Program-made: the position numbers and the translations under genes
The notes under the pieces: model-generated
Database searches by the model: none
What the model saw: only the letters and a program-made list of their open reading frames with translations
Told to the model about the DNA's origin: nothing
Shown here: positions 1 through 5,700 of the stretch, piece after piece
How the letters are laid out: every line of letters starts with the position of its first letter
Position numbering within the stretch: the first letter of the stretch is position 1
From: an uncultured bacterium
GTDB taxonomy: Bacteria; Patescibacteriota; Patescibacteriia; UBA1558; GWA2-36-10
Length of the DNA: 28,778 bases
Assembly (NCBI GenBank): GCA_903876815.1
Contig: CAIRBL010000094.1
Coordinates: 1-28,778, forward strand
Direction of reading: 5' to 3'

Positions 1-39
1 ACCCCAAATTTCGCTTTTTAAAAAACGACCAAAACCACG

Positions 40-94
40 CCAGGCGGGCAAAAAGGAAGGGGGTGCCAGGGGGAGGGAATTTTTGCCCGCCTGG
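40..94. repeat. 15-bp inverted repeat with a G-rich loop
   Basis: Arms at 40-54 and 80-94 are perfect reverse complements (15 bp, GC-rich outside and A/T-rich inside). The 25-nt spacer on the plus strand has four closely spaced G runs (GG, GGGGG, GGGGG, GGG). No coding region is evident nearby. It could be a terminator for a gene left of the window or the end of a mobile element; neither can be shown from here. Confidence 0.6.
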
Positions 95-107
95 CCGCCG
101 TCCGCTC

Positions 108-131
108 GTCCGCCTTTCGCCAAAGGCGGAC
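108..131. repeat. 10-bp stem palindrome
   Basis: Perfect stem of 108-117 and 122-131 with a 4-nt loop (CGCC). It belongs to the set of short GC-rich palindromes scattered between genes here, and lies between the larger hairpin at 40-94 and the inverted recombinase remnant. Confidence 0.6.
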
Positions 132-143
132 CACGAAAGCTCA

Positions 144-333
144 CTAATTATCAAAATCTGGGTTGTTTTCAAAAAAAGTTCGGATTTTGTCCAAAAGGTA
201 CCGCCAGTTACAAAAATTCAAATTTTTAGTGCCACTAGACGCGCCCTGCTCCATATATTTTTCTCTTTCAGCGATGATTTTAAAAGGATTTTTAAAATCA
301 ATGGAGAGTTCCTGCCCACGCAAACTTAAGTTC
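144..333 (-). pseudogene. Inverted 3' remnant of the serine recombinase gene
   Basis: On the minus strand this segment encodes the same 43-44 residues as the C-terminal part of the recombinase at 457-2016 (start of the match: LRGQELSIDFKNPF), in the same frame. After the shared residues NWR it continues with YLLDKIRTFFENNPDFDN and a TAG stop. The shared DNA (201-333) differs from 1851-1983 at two positions. The fragment has no catalytic domain or start signal of its own; upstream of it on its own strand are only short palindromes. I read it as a broken recombinase 3' end, or as one arm of an invertible segment. The tail beyond NWR resembles, from memory, the WLPLLDxIRTFF-type ends of related recombinases, so it may be the native C-terminus. 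Confidence 0.6.
201..333. repeat. Left arm of a 133-bp inverted repeat
   Basis: This arm is the reverse complement of 1851-1983, with two mismatches (near positions 303 and 325). The outer end begins CCGCCAGTTAC, matching the last bases of tRNA-Ser including its encoded CCA. Its partner lies at the 3' end of the recombinase gene. The segment between the arms (334-1850, about 1.5 kb) contains nearly the whole recombinase gene. Confidence 0.9.
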
Positions 334-334
334 A

Positions 335-365
335 TCGTGCGAAGCACGAATCACGCGTAGCGTGA
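335..365. repeat. Two adjacent small palindromes
   Basis: Perfect 6-bp stems at 335-340/344-349 and at 351-356/360-365, each with a 3-nt loop, sit directly against the inner end of the left inverted repeat. The rest of the gap before the recombinase start (366-456) is AT-rich, and I see no convincing promoter in it. Confidence 0.55.
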
Positions 366-456
366 AAACCAATCTTTTTACTATATTTCAATTTTTAACA
401 AATAGAGATTAAAAATTTAAATAAAGGCAAAGCACTAATTTCCTTAAGATTTTAAT

Positions 457-2016
457 ATGACAAGTGAAAGTCAAAATAAAAAGTTTTTTCTTTATGCTCG
501 TAAGTCAACTGATTCTGAAGATAGACAAGTAAGGAGTATTGCTGATCAAATAGCTGAACTAAAAGATTTAGCTAAAAAAGAAAACATTGAAATTGTAGAT
601 ATCTTAATAGAGAAACAAACAGCAAAAGCTCCAGGGAGACCAGTTTTGGCTGAAATGCTCAAAAGAATTGAAAGCGGAGAGGCTATGGGAATTTTAGCTT
701 GGCACCCAGATAGATTAGCCAGGAATTCTGTTGACGGTGGTCAAATTATTTATTTAGTAGATACAGGTGTTATCAAAGAGCTAAAATTCCCTACTTTTTG
801 GTTTGATCCTACTCCTCAAGGTAAGTTTATGTTGTCTATTGCTTTTGGACAGTCAAAATATTATATAGACAACCTGTCAGAGAATATTAAACGAGGTCAT
901 CGTCAGAAGCTTAAAAATGGCTTGTGGCCTCAAATGGCTCCTTTGGGCTACTTGAATGACAAAACAACAAAACTGGTCTATGTAGACGAAAATAAGGCCA
1001 CGCTAATTAAAAAGACTTTTGAAACCTATGCAACTGGTCAACATACTTTAAAAGAGTTACGGAATATTATTAATGAGCTGGGCTTGTTAGGAGTAAAGGG
1101 TAAATTACTCTCTGTTTCTAATTACCAATATTTATTACAAAATCCTTTTTATTATGGACTGATTAGATATAATGGAGAATACTTTGAAGGCAAACACGAA
1201 GCGATTATTACTAAGAAACTTTTTGATGAAGTGCAATTAGTGATGAAACAAAAATCTAAACCACAAAAAGTAGATAAGATGAAATTTTTTCTTTATCGCG
1301 GAGTTTTTCATTGTGCCGAATGTGGTTTTACAATAACGGCTGATAGAAAAATAAAGAAAAGTGGGAAAGAATATGTTTATTATTATTGCACTAGAAAAAA
1401 TGCTCAACATCAATGTTTAAAAAATATCTTTACTAAAGAAGAAAAAATTTCTGAACAAATAAATAATTTAATTCAAAAAGTTTCTTTGCCAGATGATTGG
1501 GCAAATAACATGCTTAATGAATTAGAAAAAGAAAAAAATAATCTAAACCAAACATCTGACTTTTTTGCTCAAAAGACAAATAAAGAAATTTTAGTTATTG
1601 AGGAAAAGTTAGAAAAACTAATGACTGCTTATTTAGAAAATATTTTAAATATAGATGAATACAAAGAAGCAAAGAATAAATTAGTTAATCATAAACAAGT
1701 TTTAAAAGACAAATTAAGTGCTTTTGAGCAAAAAAGTAATAATCGCTTCGAACTACCAGCTAAATTCATAAATTCTTTAAAACAAAAGGAAATTAGTGCT
1801 TTGCAAGAAAATCCCGAACAGGGTCGGGATTTTCTCAAAAAGATTGGTTCGAACTTAAATTTGCGTGGGCAGGAACTCTCTATTGATTTTAAAAATCCTT
1901 TTAAAATCATCGCTGAAAGAGAAAAATATATGGAGCAGGGCGCGTCTAGTGGCACTAAAAATTTGAATTTTTGTAACTGGCGGAGAGGACAGGATTTGAA
2001 CCTGCGAGGGCTTTGA
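457..2016 (+). CDS. Large serine recombinase with zinc ribbon
   Basis: Site-specific recombinase of the large serine (resolvase/invertase) family, 519 residues. The N-terminal catalytic domain has the nucleophile motif YARKSTD (Ser17, Arg15) and the conserved PDRLARN segment (Arg86, Arg89). The recombinase domain follows (about residues 150-250, LSENIKRGHRQKLKNG, PLGY), then a zinc ribbon with Cys286, Cys289, Cys311 and Cys320, and a long lysine/glutamate-rich coiled coil (about 350-430). Such enzymes integrate, excise or invert mobile DNA. The last 56 residues are unusual: codons from 1851 lie in an inverted repeat, and the final RRGQDLNLRGL is encoded by antisense tRNA-Ser, with the stop inside the tRNA gene. 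The C-terminus is therefore probably a product of integration. No Shine-Dalgarno precedes ATG 457. A perfect 10-bp palindrome lies in the coding sequence at 1808-1833. No cargo genes are evident between the arms. Confidence 0.9.
   Translation: MTSESQNKKFFLYARKSTDSEDRQVRSIADQIAELKDLAKKENIEIVDILIEKQTAKAPGRPVLAEMLKRIESGEAMGILAWHPDRLARNSVDGGQIIYLVDTGVIKELKFPTFWFDPTPQGKFMLSIAFGQSKYYIDNLSENIKRGHRQKLKNGLWPQMAPLGYLNDKTTKLVYVDENKATLIKKTFETYATGQHTLKELRNIINELGLLGVKGKLLSVSNYQYLLQNPFYYGLIRYNGEYFEGKHEAIITKKLFDEVQLVMKQKSKPQKVDKMKFFLYRGVFHCAECGFTITADRKIKKSGKEYVYYYCTRKNAQHQCLKNIFTKEEKISEQINNLIQKVSLPDDWANNMLNELEKEKNNLNQTSDFFAQKTNKEILVIEEKLEKLMTAYLENILNIDEYKEAKNKLVNHKQVLKDKLSAFEQKSNNRFELPAKFINSLKQKEISALQENPEQGRDFLKKIGSNLNLRGQELSIDFKNPFKIIAEREKYMEQGASSGTKNLNFCNWRRGQDLNLRGL
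1808..1833. repeat. ATCCCG-type palindrome inside the recombinase gene
   Basis: Perfect 10-bp arms (1808-1817 and 1824-1833) with a 6-nt loop, translated in frame as part of ENPEQGRDF. The ATCCCG/CGGGAT core recurs in intergenic palindromes at 8303-8319 and 8344-8368, which suggests a dispersed small repeat that has entered a gene. It lies 18 bp before the inverted-repeat boundary at 1851. Confidence 0.55.
1851..1983. repeat. Right arm of the 133-bp inverted repeat
   Basis: Partner of 201-333. It encodes recombinase residues from the serine codon at 1849-1851 through NWR and ends at 1983, six bases into the tRNA-Ser gene: CCA, the discriminator and the last two acceptor-stem bases. The boundary inside a tRNA 3' end is what is expected at the edge of an integrated element. 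Confidence 0.9.
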
Positions 2017-2067
2017 CACCCTACTCGCTTTCCAAGCGAGCGCACTAGACCACTATGCGACCTCTCC
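1978..2067 (-). tRNA. tRNA-Ser (anticodon GGA), CCA encoded
   Basis: Read on the minus strand, the sequence folds as a class II tRNA. It has acceptor stem GGAGAGG/CCTCTCC, D stem GCAT/GTGC, anticodon stem CTCGC/GCGAG around loop TTGGAAA (anticodon GGA, reading UCC and UCU), and a long variable arm with stem AGGG/CCCT as expected for serine. The T arm is GCAGG-TTCAAAT-CCTGT. Discriminator G is followed by an encoded CCA (1978-1980). The 3' end overlaps the antisense recombinase reading frame (to 2016). Upstream there is no strong promoter of its own; the nearest convincing one lies beyond a duplicated 5' half of this tRNA. Confidence 0.95.
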
Positions 2068-2095
2068 ATAAATAATAATTTTTTCAACGCTTTCC

Positions 2096-2151
2096 CCCGC
2101 CTGCGGCGGGATTGCTGTTTGTAGCCAATCGCTACGCTCTTGGACAAACAG
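2096..2151. repeat. Palindrome-rich linker between tRNA copies
   Basis: Two palindromes lie between the intact tRNA-Ser and its duplicated 5' half: CCCGCC/GGCGGG (2096-2101, 2105-2110) and an 8-bp stem CTGTTTGT/ACAAACAG (2115-2122, 2144-2151). No coding sequence is apparent. This linker together with a 39-bp direct repeat makes up the 123-bp duplication unit. Confidence 0.6.
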
Positions 2152-2155
2152 GGAA

Positions 2156-2190
2156 CAAGCGAGCGCACTAGACCACTATGCGACCTCTCC
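2156..2190 (-). pseudogene. Duplicated 5' half of tRNA-Ser
   Basis: The minus strand repeats exactly the first 35 nt of the tRNA-Ser at 1978-2067: 5' acceptor strand, D arm, 5' anticodon stem and the first loop bases. It then diverges within the anticodon loop. The full direct repeat is 39 bp (2033-2071 and 2156-2194), offset by 123 bp. It lacks the anticodon 3' side, variable arm, T arm and 3' acceptor strand, so it cannot be a functional tRNA. Its break in the anticodon loop is a known class of integrase crossover position, although a simple tandem duplication would look the same. Confidence 0.85.
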
Positions 2191-2202
2191 ATAACGGGGT
2201 AA

Positions 2203-2231
2203 ATTATAATTTTTTATTACTAAAAAGTCAA
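2203..2231 (-). promoter_or_regulatory. Promoter for the tRNA-Ser region
   Basis: On the minus strand, TTGACT (2226-2231), a 17-nt spacer and a perfect TATAAT (2203-2208) point at the truncated tRNA half and, about 130 bp further on, the intact tRNA-Ser. Transcription would start near 2196, so the half-tRNA would form part of the leader of the tRNA transcript. Confidence 0.75.
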
Positions 2232-2243
2232 TGAATAAAGTGA

Positions 2244-2272
2244 AGCCCTAGACGCGTAGATGCGCCTAGGGC
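2244..2272 (-). terminator. Hairpin after the 2279-2629 gene
   Basis: A stem starting GCCCTAG/CTAGGGC (2245-2251, 2266-2272) with extra pairs inside lies 7 bp past the stop codon on the minus strand. The T-rich stretch (around 2221-2226) does not follow directly, so intrinsic termination is only moderately supported. Confidence 0.5.
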
Positions 2273-2278
2273 GAAACA

Positions 2279-2629
2279 TCAGACCTGCTTGGATGTGTCT
2301 GGCACAGTTGCCAAGAAAGAGCCATCTCGATGCAAGACTCGCAAGCAGGCATTTTCAGCCAAATATTGAGTAACCCCCAAGATATCGACTACTTTACCAA
2401 CCATCACGATCTTGTTGCCTTGCACAGAAACTTCCACTGTACTTGCGGGAAGCTGTGCAAGTAAATCAGACAAGTTGATAAATATATCGCTATTAATGCC
2501 GATGCTAAAAGACACCACGGATTCATTCCTGAGAATATCAATCCGCAGTCTTTGGTAGTAGCCAAATTGTTTTTGCAACAACTTTTTGAAGGCTTCTACC
2601 TCACCGTTGTCTAAAGGAGCGTGCGACAT
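2279..2629 (-). CDS. Small protein of unknown function (116 aa)
   Basis: I do not recognise this protein. It begins MSHAPLDNGEVEAFKK and looks soluble, with no signal peptide or membrane segment; alternating hydrophobic residues suggest a compact alpha/beta fold (for example VEVSVQGNKIVMVGKVVDILG). I chose ATG 2629 because GGAGG lies 8 nt upstream. An in-frame ATG at 2653 would add eight residues but lies upstream of that ribosome site. The gene is visibly richer in G and C than the housekeeping genes and, unlike them, has a strong Shine-Dalgarno. It sits between a terminator-like hairpin on its 3' side and the terminator of the next small gene on its 5' side, so it is probably its own transcription unit. 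It could be lineage-specific or recently acquired. Confidence 0.7.
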   Translation of the reverse strand: MSHAPLDNGEVEAFKKLLQKQFGYYQRLRIDILRNESVVSFSIGINSDIFINLSDLLAQLPASTVEVSVQGNKIVMVGKVVDILGVTQYLAENACLRVLHRDGSFLATVPDTSKQV

Positions 2630-2709
2630 GGCTGTTTCCTCCAATTTGTGCACACAATGTCTTGTTCATCTATATACTGCAACAAAAAAATAATTTAGTC
2701 AAACCAATG

Positions 2710-2741
2710 AAAAAGCTCCCAGCACGCGAAGCGCTGGGAGC
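2710..2741 (-). terminator. Intrinsic terminator of the 2761-3069 gene
   Basis: A perfect 9-bp stem GCTCCCAGC/GCTGGGAGC (2715-2723, 2733-2741) is followed on the minus strand by TTTTT, 20 bp after the stop codon. It separates the two small genes. Confidence 0.85.
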
Positions 2742-2760
2742 GGGAATGGACTGGACGTGC

Positions 2761-3069
2761 TTAACGCACGATCGACCTCGGACGGCGACGGCCATCACGG
2801 GAATGAAGGTCTCTCCAGGGATCTTCCTCGTTCTGAGCAAGGAACTCGATGCACTTGCACAAAGGCTCATGCTCGCCTTCCATGATCAGATGCTCGGCCT
2901 GGAACTTGCAGCAAGCGTGCTGGCGCTGAGCCTCAGCGATCTTGCTCTGAGGCAAACGCAAGCGAGCCGCTTCGATCTTCACGATAAAGGACTGGCCGTT
3001 TTGCTTGATCTCCGGATGGAGACGACGCTGAAATTGCGTCCGCAAGTGAGCCCGAAGACTGTCCGGCAT
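2761..3069 (-). CDS. Small basic, Cys/His-containing protein of unknown function (102 aa)
   Basis: Not recognised. It starts MPDSLRAHLRTQFQRRLHPEIKQ and ends in an arginine-rich tail (RDGRRRPRSIVR). A central segment carries clustered Cys and His (HACCKFQAEHLIMEGEHEPLC, then KC), which could bind a metal but fits no pattern I know. Support that it is real: a purine-rich Shine-Dalgarno (GAGAGG, 6 nt before ATG 3069), a strong terminator 20 bp after the stop, and a plausible control region upstream. Overlapping frames on both strands lack these signals. It is more GC-rich than the flanking housekeeping genes. The Arg-rich tail suggests nucleic-acid or ribosome contact; that is inference only. 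Confidence 0.65.
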   Translation of the reverse strand: MPDSLRAHLRTQFQRRLHPEIKQNGQSFIVKIEAARLRLPQSKIAEAQRQHACCKFQAEHLIMEGEHEPLCKCIEFLAQNEEDPWRDLHSRDGRRRPRSIVR

Positions 3070-3099
3070 AAAGAACCTCTCTCTGATTGTGTATAAGAC

Positions 3100-3120
3100 A
3101 CCTTTTCACCATGAAAAGGT
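3100..3120. promoter_or_regulatory. 9-bp palindrome upstream of the 2761-3069 gene
   Basis: Perfect arms ACCTTTTCA/TGAAAAGGT (3100-3108, 3112-3120) with a 3-nt centre lie 31 bp before the start codon. On the minus strand a TTGCAA (around 3119-3124) overlaps it and a TATAC lies just downstream. The site could be an operator or a leader hairpin. Confidence 0.4.
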
Positions 3121-3185
3121 TGCAAACAAATAGAGCGACAAATATTATTAAATCATTAAAAGCCAATCTGGTCAAGAGTTAAACT

Positions 3186-3212
3186 AAAAAGCCCAATAAA
3201 ATTGGGCTTTTT
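3186..3212. terminator. Bidirectional terminator after ppsA
   Basis: The stem GCCCAAT/ATTGGGC (3191-3197, 3201-3207) is flanked by A5 and T5, so it works on both strands. It lies 22 bp past the ppsA stop codon. Confidence 0.85.
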
Positions 3213-3233
3213 AAGCTAAAGATTTTTAAAAAT

Positions 3234-5636
3234 TTATTTCTTTTTGCGTTTCAACTTTTTTTCTGTTTCATTGATAGCAATCATCGTCTTGATGACTGTG
3301 TCAGGATTTAAAGAAATAGAGTCTATACCTTGTTCAACTAAAAACTGAGCAAAATCTGGAAAATCAGATGGCGCCTGACCACAAATACCAATCTTACGTT
3401 TATTCTTTTTAGCTTTTTGAATTACTTGAGCAATCAAAGTTTTGACGGCCATATTTTTTTCATCATAAACATGAGAAACTAATTCGCTGTCTCTATCTAC
3501 CCCCAAAGTCAACTGCGTCAAATCATTTGAGCCAATAGAAAAGCCATCAAAAATTTTAGCAAATTCATCGGCCAAAATAACATTGGAAGGAATCTCACAC
3601 ATCACATAAACTTGCAAATTATCCTTGCCTCTTTCTAAACCATTGGCTTTCATGATTTCCAAAACTTTTTTGCCTTCCTCAACAGTACGACAAAAGGGAA
3701 TCATTACTTTGACATTATTTAGACCCATGACTTTGCGTACTTTGACCAAAGCTTTACACTCTAGAACAAAAGCTGCTAAATAGTTTGGATCATAATAACG
3801 AGATGCCCCACGCCAACCAATCATTGGATTTGATTCTGTTGGTTCAAAAGCCTTACCGCCTATTAAGCCAGCGTATTCATTTGATTTAAAATCTGACAAT
3901 CTAACAATCACATCTTTAGGATAAAATGAAGCTGCGATGCGTGCTATACCTTCGGCTAATTTGTCTACAAAAAATTGAGCTTTATTTTGATGAGTGGTAG
4001 TCAGAGCAGCAATTTGTTTTTTCAGCTTTTCATCTTTGAGTTTATTGAAATTTAATAAAGCCAGCGGATGAATACGAATATAGTTAGAAATCACAAACTC
4101 TTCACGAGCAAGGCCTACTCCCTCATTAGGGATAAAACTTTGTGCCATGGCCATTTCTGGATTACCGATATTCATCATGATTTTGGTTTTTGGTTGTGGT
4201 ACTTTTTTCAAATCAGTTTTTTTGACTTCAAAATCTAGCAAGCCTTCATAGACATGACCTTTTTCTCCTTCAGCGCAAGAGACTGTGGCATTCACACCAT
4301 TTTTAATAGTCTTTGTGCCGTCTTTGGTGCCTACCACACAAGGAATACCAAGCTCACGAGAAATAATAGCCGCATGACAAGTCCTGCCACCAGAGTTGGT
4401 CACAATGGCTGAAGCTTTTTTCATAATCGGCTCCCAGTCTGGATCAGTCATTTCGGTAACCAAAACTTCGCCCTCTAAAAATTTATCAATGTTAGCTACG
4501 TTTTCAATCACATGTACCTGACCCTTGCCAATTTTAGCACCCACTGAAGCACCGGTAGCCAATAATTTTCCACTACTTTTTAAGATATATTCTTCTAAAA
4601 CATTTACATCTGCTTGGCTACGGACAGTTTCGGGCCTAGCTTGAACAATAAACAATTTACCAGTTTCGCCATCTTTGGCCCACTCCATGTCCATGGGTTT
4701 TTTATAATGTTTTTCTATCTGTACTGCCCATTTAGCTAAAGCTAAAATTTCCCTATCAGCCAAAACATATTGTCCTCTTTCTGCTTCGGTGGTTGCCATA
4801 CCTTTGATATTTGGACCCTTGACATCAGTATTGTAAACTAATTTTTTCAGTTTAGCGCCTAAATTTTTACTAATCACTGGTACTAAACCGGGCTTTAAGT
4901 TTGGTTTAAAAACATAATACTCATCCGGCGTCACTACACCTTGGACAATGTAATCTCCCAAACCATAAGCAGCATTTATCAATACCGCATCTCTAAAACC
5001 AGATTCAGTATCAATAGAAAACATCACCCCGGAACAAGCTTTGTCTGATCTGACCATTTTTTGCACAGTGATGGAAAGTTTGATATCAAAATGACTAAAT
5101 TTTTTATCTACTCGATAAGAAATAGCTCTATCGGTAAATAAAGAAGCTACGCATTTTTTACAAGCCTCTAAAACTTCTTTATCGCCCTTGATGTGCAAAT
5201 AAGATTCTTGTTGTCCAGCAAAAGAAGCATCTGGTAAATCTTCAGCAGTTGCTGAAGAACGAATCGCTACATCAGTAAAATTATTTTTATATTGTTTAGA
5301 TAATTGATGGTATGCTTCCAAAATAGCCTTTTTTAAATCTTCGGGAAATTTGGCATTCAAAATAGTATTTCTTACTTTTGCACCACGTTCTGATAAATTT
5401 TTGATACTATTAGTATCCAAGTCTGCTAAAATTCTCTCAATATCATCTTTGATACCAGCTGTGTGTAAAAAATAATCATAAGCAAAAGCCGTCACCGCAA
5501 AACCATTTGGCACAGCCACGCCTTGCTTAGTTAGCTTGCTGTACATTTCACCTAGCGAGGCATTTTTGCCCCCTACCTTAGGTATGTCTTTAATGCTTGT
5601 TTCCTTAAACCACAAAACAAATTTATTTTTCTGCAT
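3234..5636 (-). CDS. ppsA: Phosphoenolpyruvate synthase
   Basis: Converts pyruvate, ATP and water to PEP, AMP and phosphate in the cytoplasm, the gluconeogenic direction. The 800-residue length matches the family (E. coli enzyme 792). It has the N-terminal nucleotide-binding domain (VGGKNASLGEM, AIRSSATAEDLPDASFAGQQES), a central phosphohistidine domain with GGRTCHAAIISRELGIP, where the catalytic histidine is residue 421 (the same number as in E. coli), and the C-terminal PEP-binding barrel (VMCEIPSNV, FSIGSNDLTQ, ICGQAPSD with Cys752). No Shine-Dalgarno precedes ATG 5636. It lies 57 bp downstream of pyruvate kinase on the same strand and has a plausible promoter overlapping the end of that gene, so it may be transcribed both with pyk and alone. 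Confidence 0.97.
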   Translation of the reverse strand: MQKNKFVLWFKETSIKDIPKVGGKNASLGEMYSKLTKQGVAVPNGFAVTAFAYDYFLHTAGIKDDIERILADLDTNSIKNLSERGAKVRNTILNAKFPEDLKKAILEAYHQLSKQYKNNFTDVAIRSSATAEDLPDASFAGQQESYLHIKGDKEVLEACKKCVASLFTDRAISYRVDKKFSHFDIKLSITVQKMVRSDKACSGVMFSIDTESGFRDAVLINAAYGLGDYIVQGVVTPDEYYVFKPNLKPGLVPVISKNLGAKLKKLVYNTDVKGPNIKGMATTEAERGQYVLADREILALAKWAVQIEKHYKKPMDMEWAKDGETGKLFIVQARPETVRSQADVNVLEEYILKSSGKLLATGASVGAKIGKGQVHVIENVANIDKFLEGEVLVTEMTDPDWEPIMKKASAIVTNSGGRTCHAAIISRELGIPCVVGTKDGTKTIKNGVNATVSCAEGEKGHVYEGLLDFEVKKTDLKKVPQPKTKIMMNIGNPEMAMAQSFIPNEGVGLAREEFVISNYIRIHPLALLNFNKLKDEKLKKQIAALTTTHQNKAQFFVDKLAEGIARIAASFYPKDVIVRLSDFKSNEYAGLIGGKAFEPTESNPMIGWRGASRYYDPNYLAAFVLECKALVKVRKVMGLNNVKVMIPFCRTVEEGKKVLEIMKANGLERGKDNLQVYVMCEIPSNVILADEFAKIFDGFSIGSNDLTQLTLGVDRDSELVSHVYDEKNMAVKTLIAQVIQKAKKNKRKIGICGQAPSDFPDFAQFLVEQGIDSISLNPDTVIKTMIAINETEKKLKRKKK

Positions 5637-5671
5637 ACGTATTTTTTATTTTAAAAAATAATCTTAAACTT

Positions 5672-5700
5672 ATTATACAATACATTTGATATTCTATGAA
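5672..5700 (-). promoter_or_regulatory. Internal promoter for ppsA
   Basis: TTCATA (5695-5700), a 17-nt spacer and perfect TATAAT (5672-5677) overlap the pyk stop codon. They would start transcription near 5665, giving a leader of about 30 nt. Confidence 0.55.

Noticed and set aside
63..360. Plus-strand ORFs near the left edge (63-329 and 163-360)
   Set aside because: Composed of palindromes and antisense of the recombinase remnant; no start signals.
1689..2192. 167-residue minus-strand ORF starting MERSHSGLVRSL
   Set aside because: It runs through the tRNA-Ser, its half copy and the antisense of the recombinase; the repeated MERSHSGLVRSL is simply the tRNA 5' half translated twice.
2670..3175. 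Other frames over the small-gene region (2662-3096 plus; 2670-2870 and 2933-3175 minus)
   Set aside because: None has a ribosome binding site, and they contain the terminator hairpin (2710-2741) or the promoter palindrome (3100-3120) in their coding sequence; 2761-3069 and 2279-2629 explain the region better.
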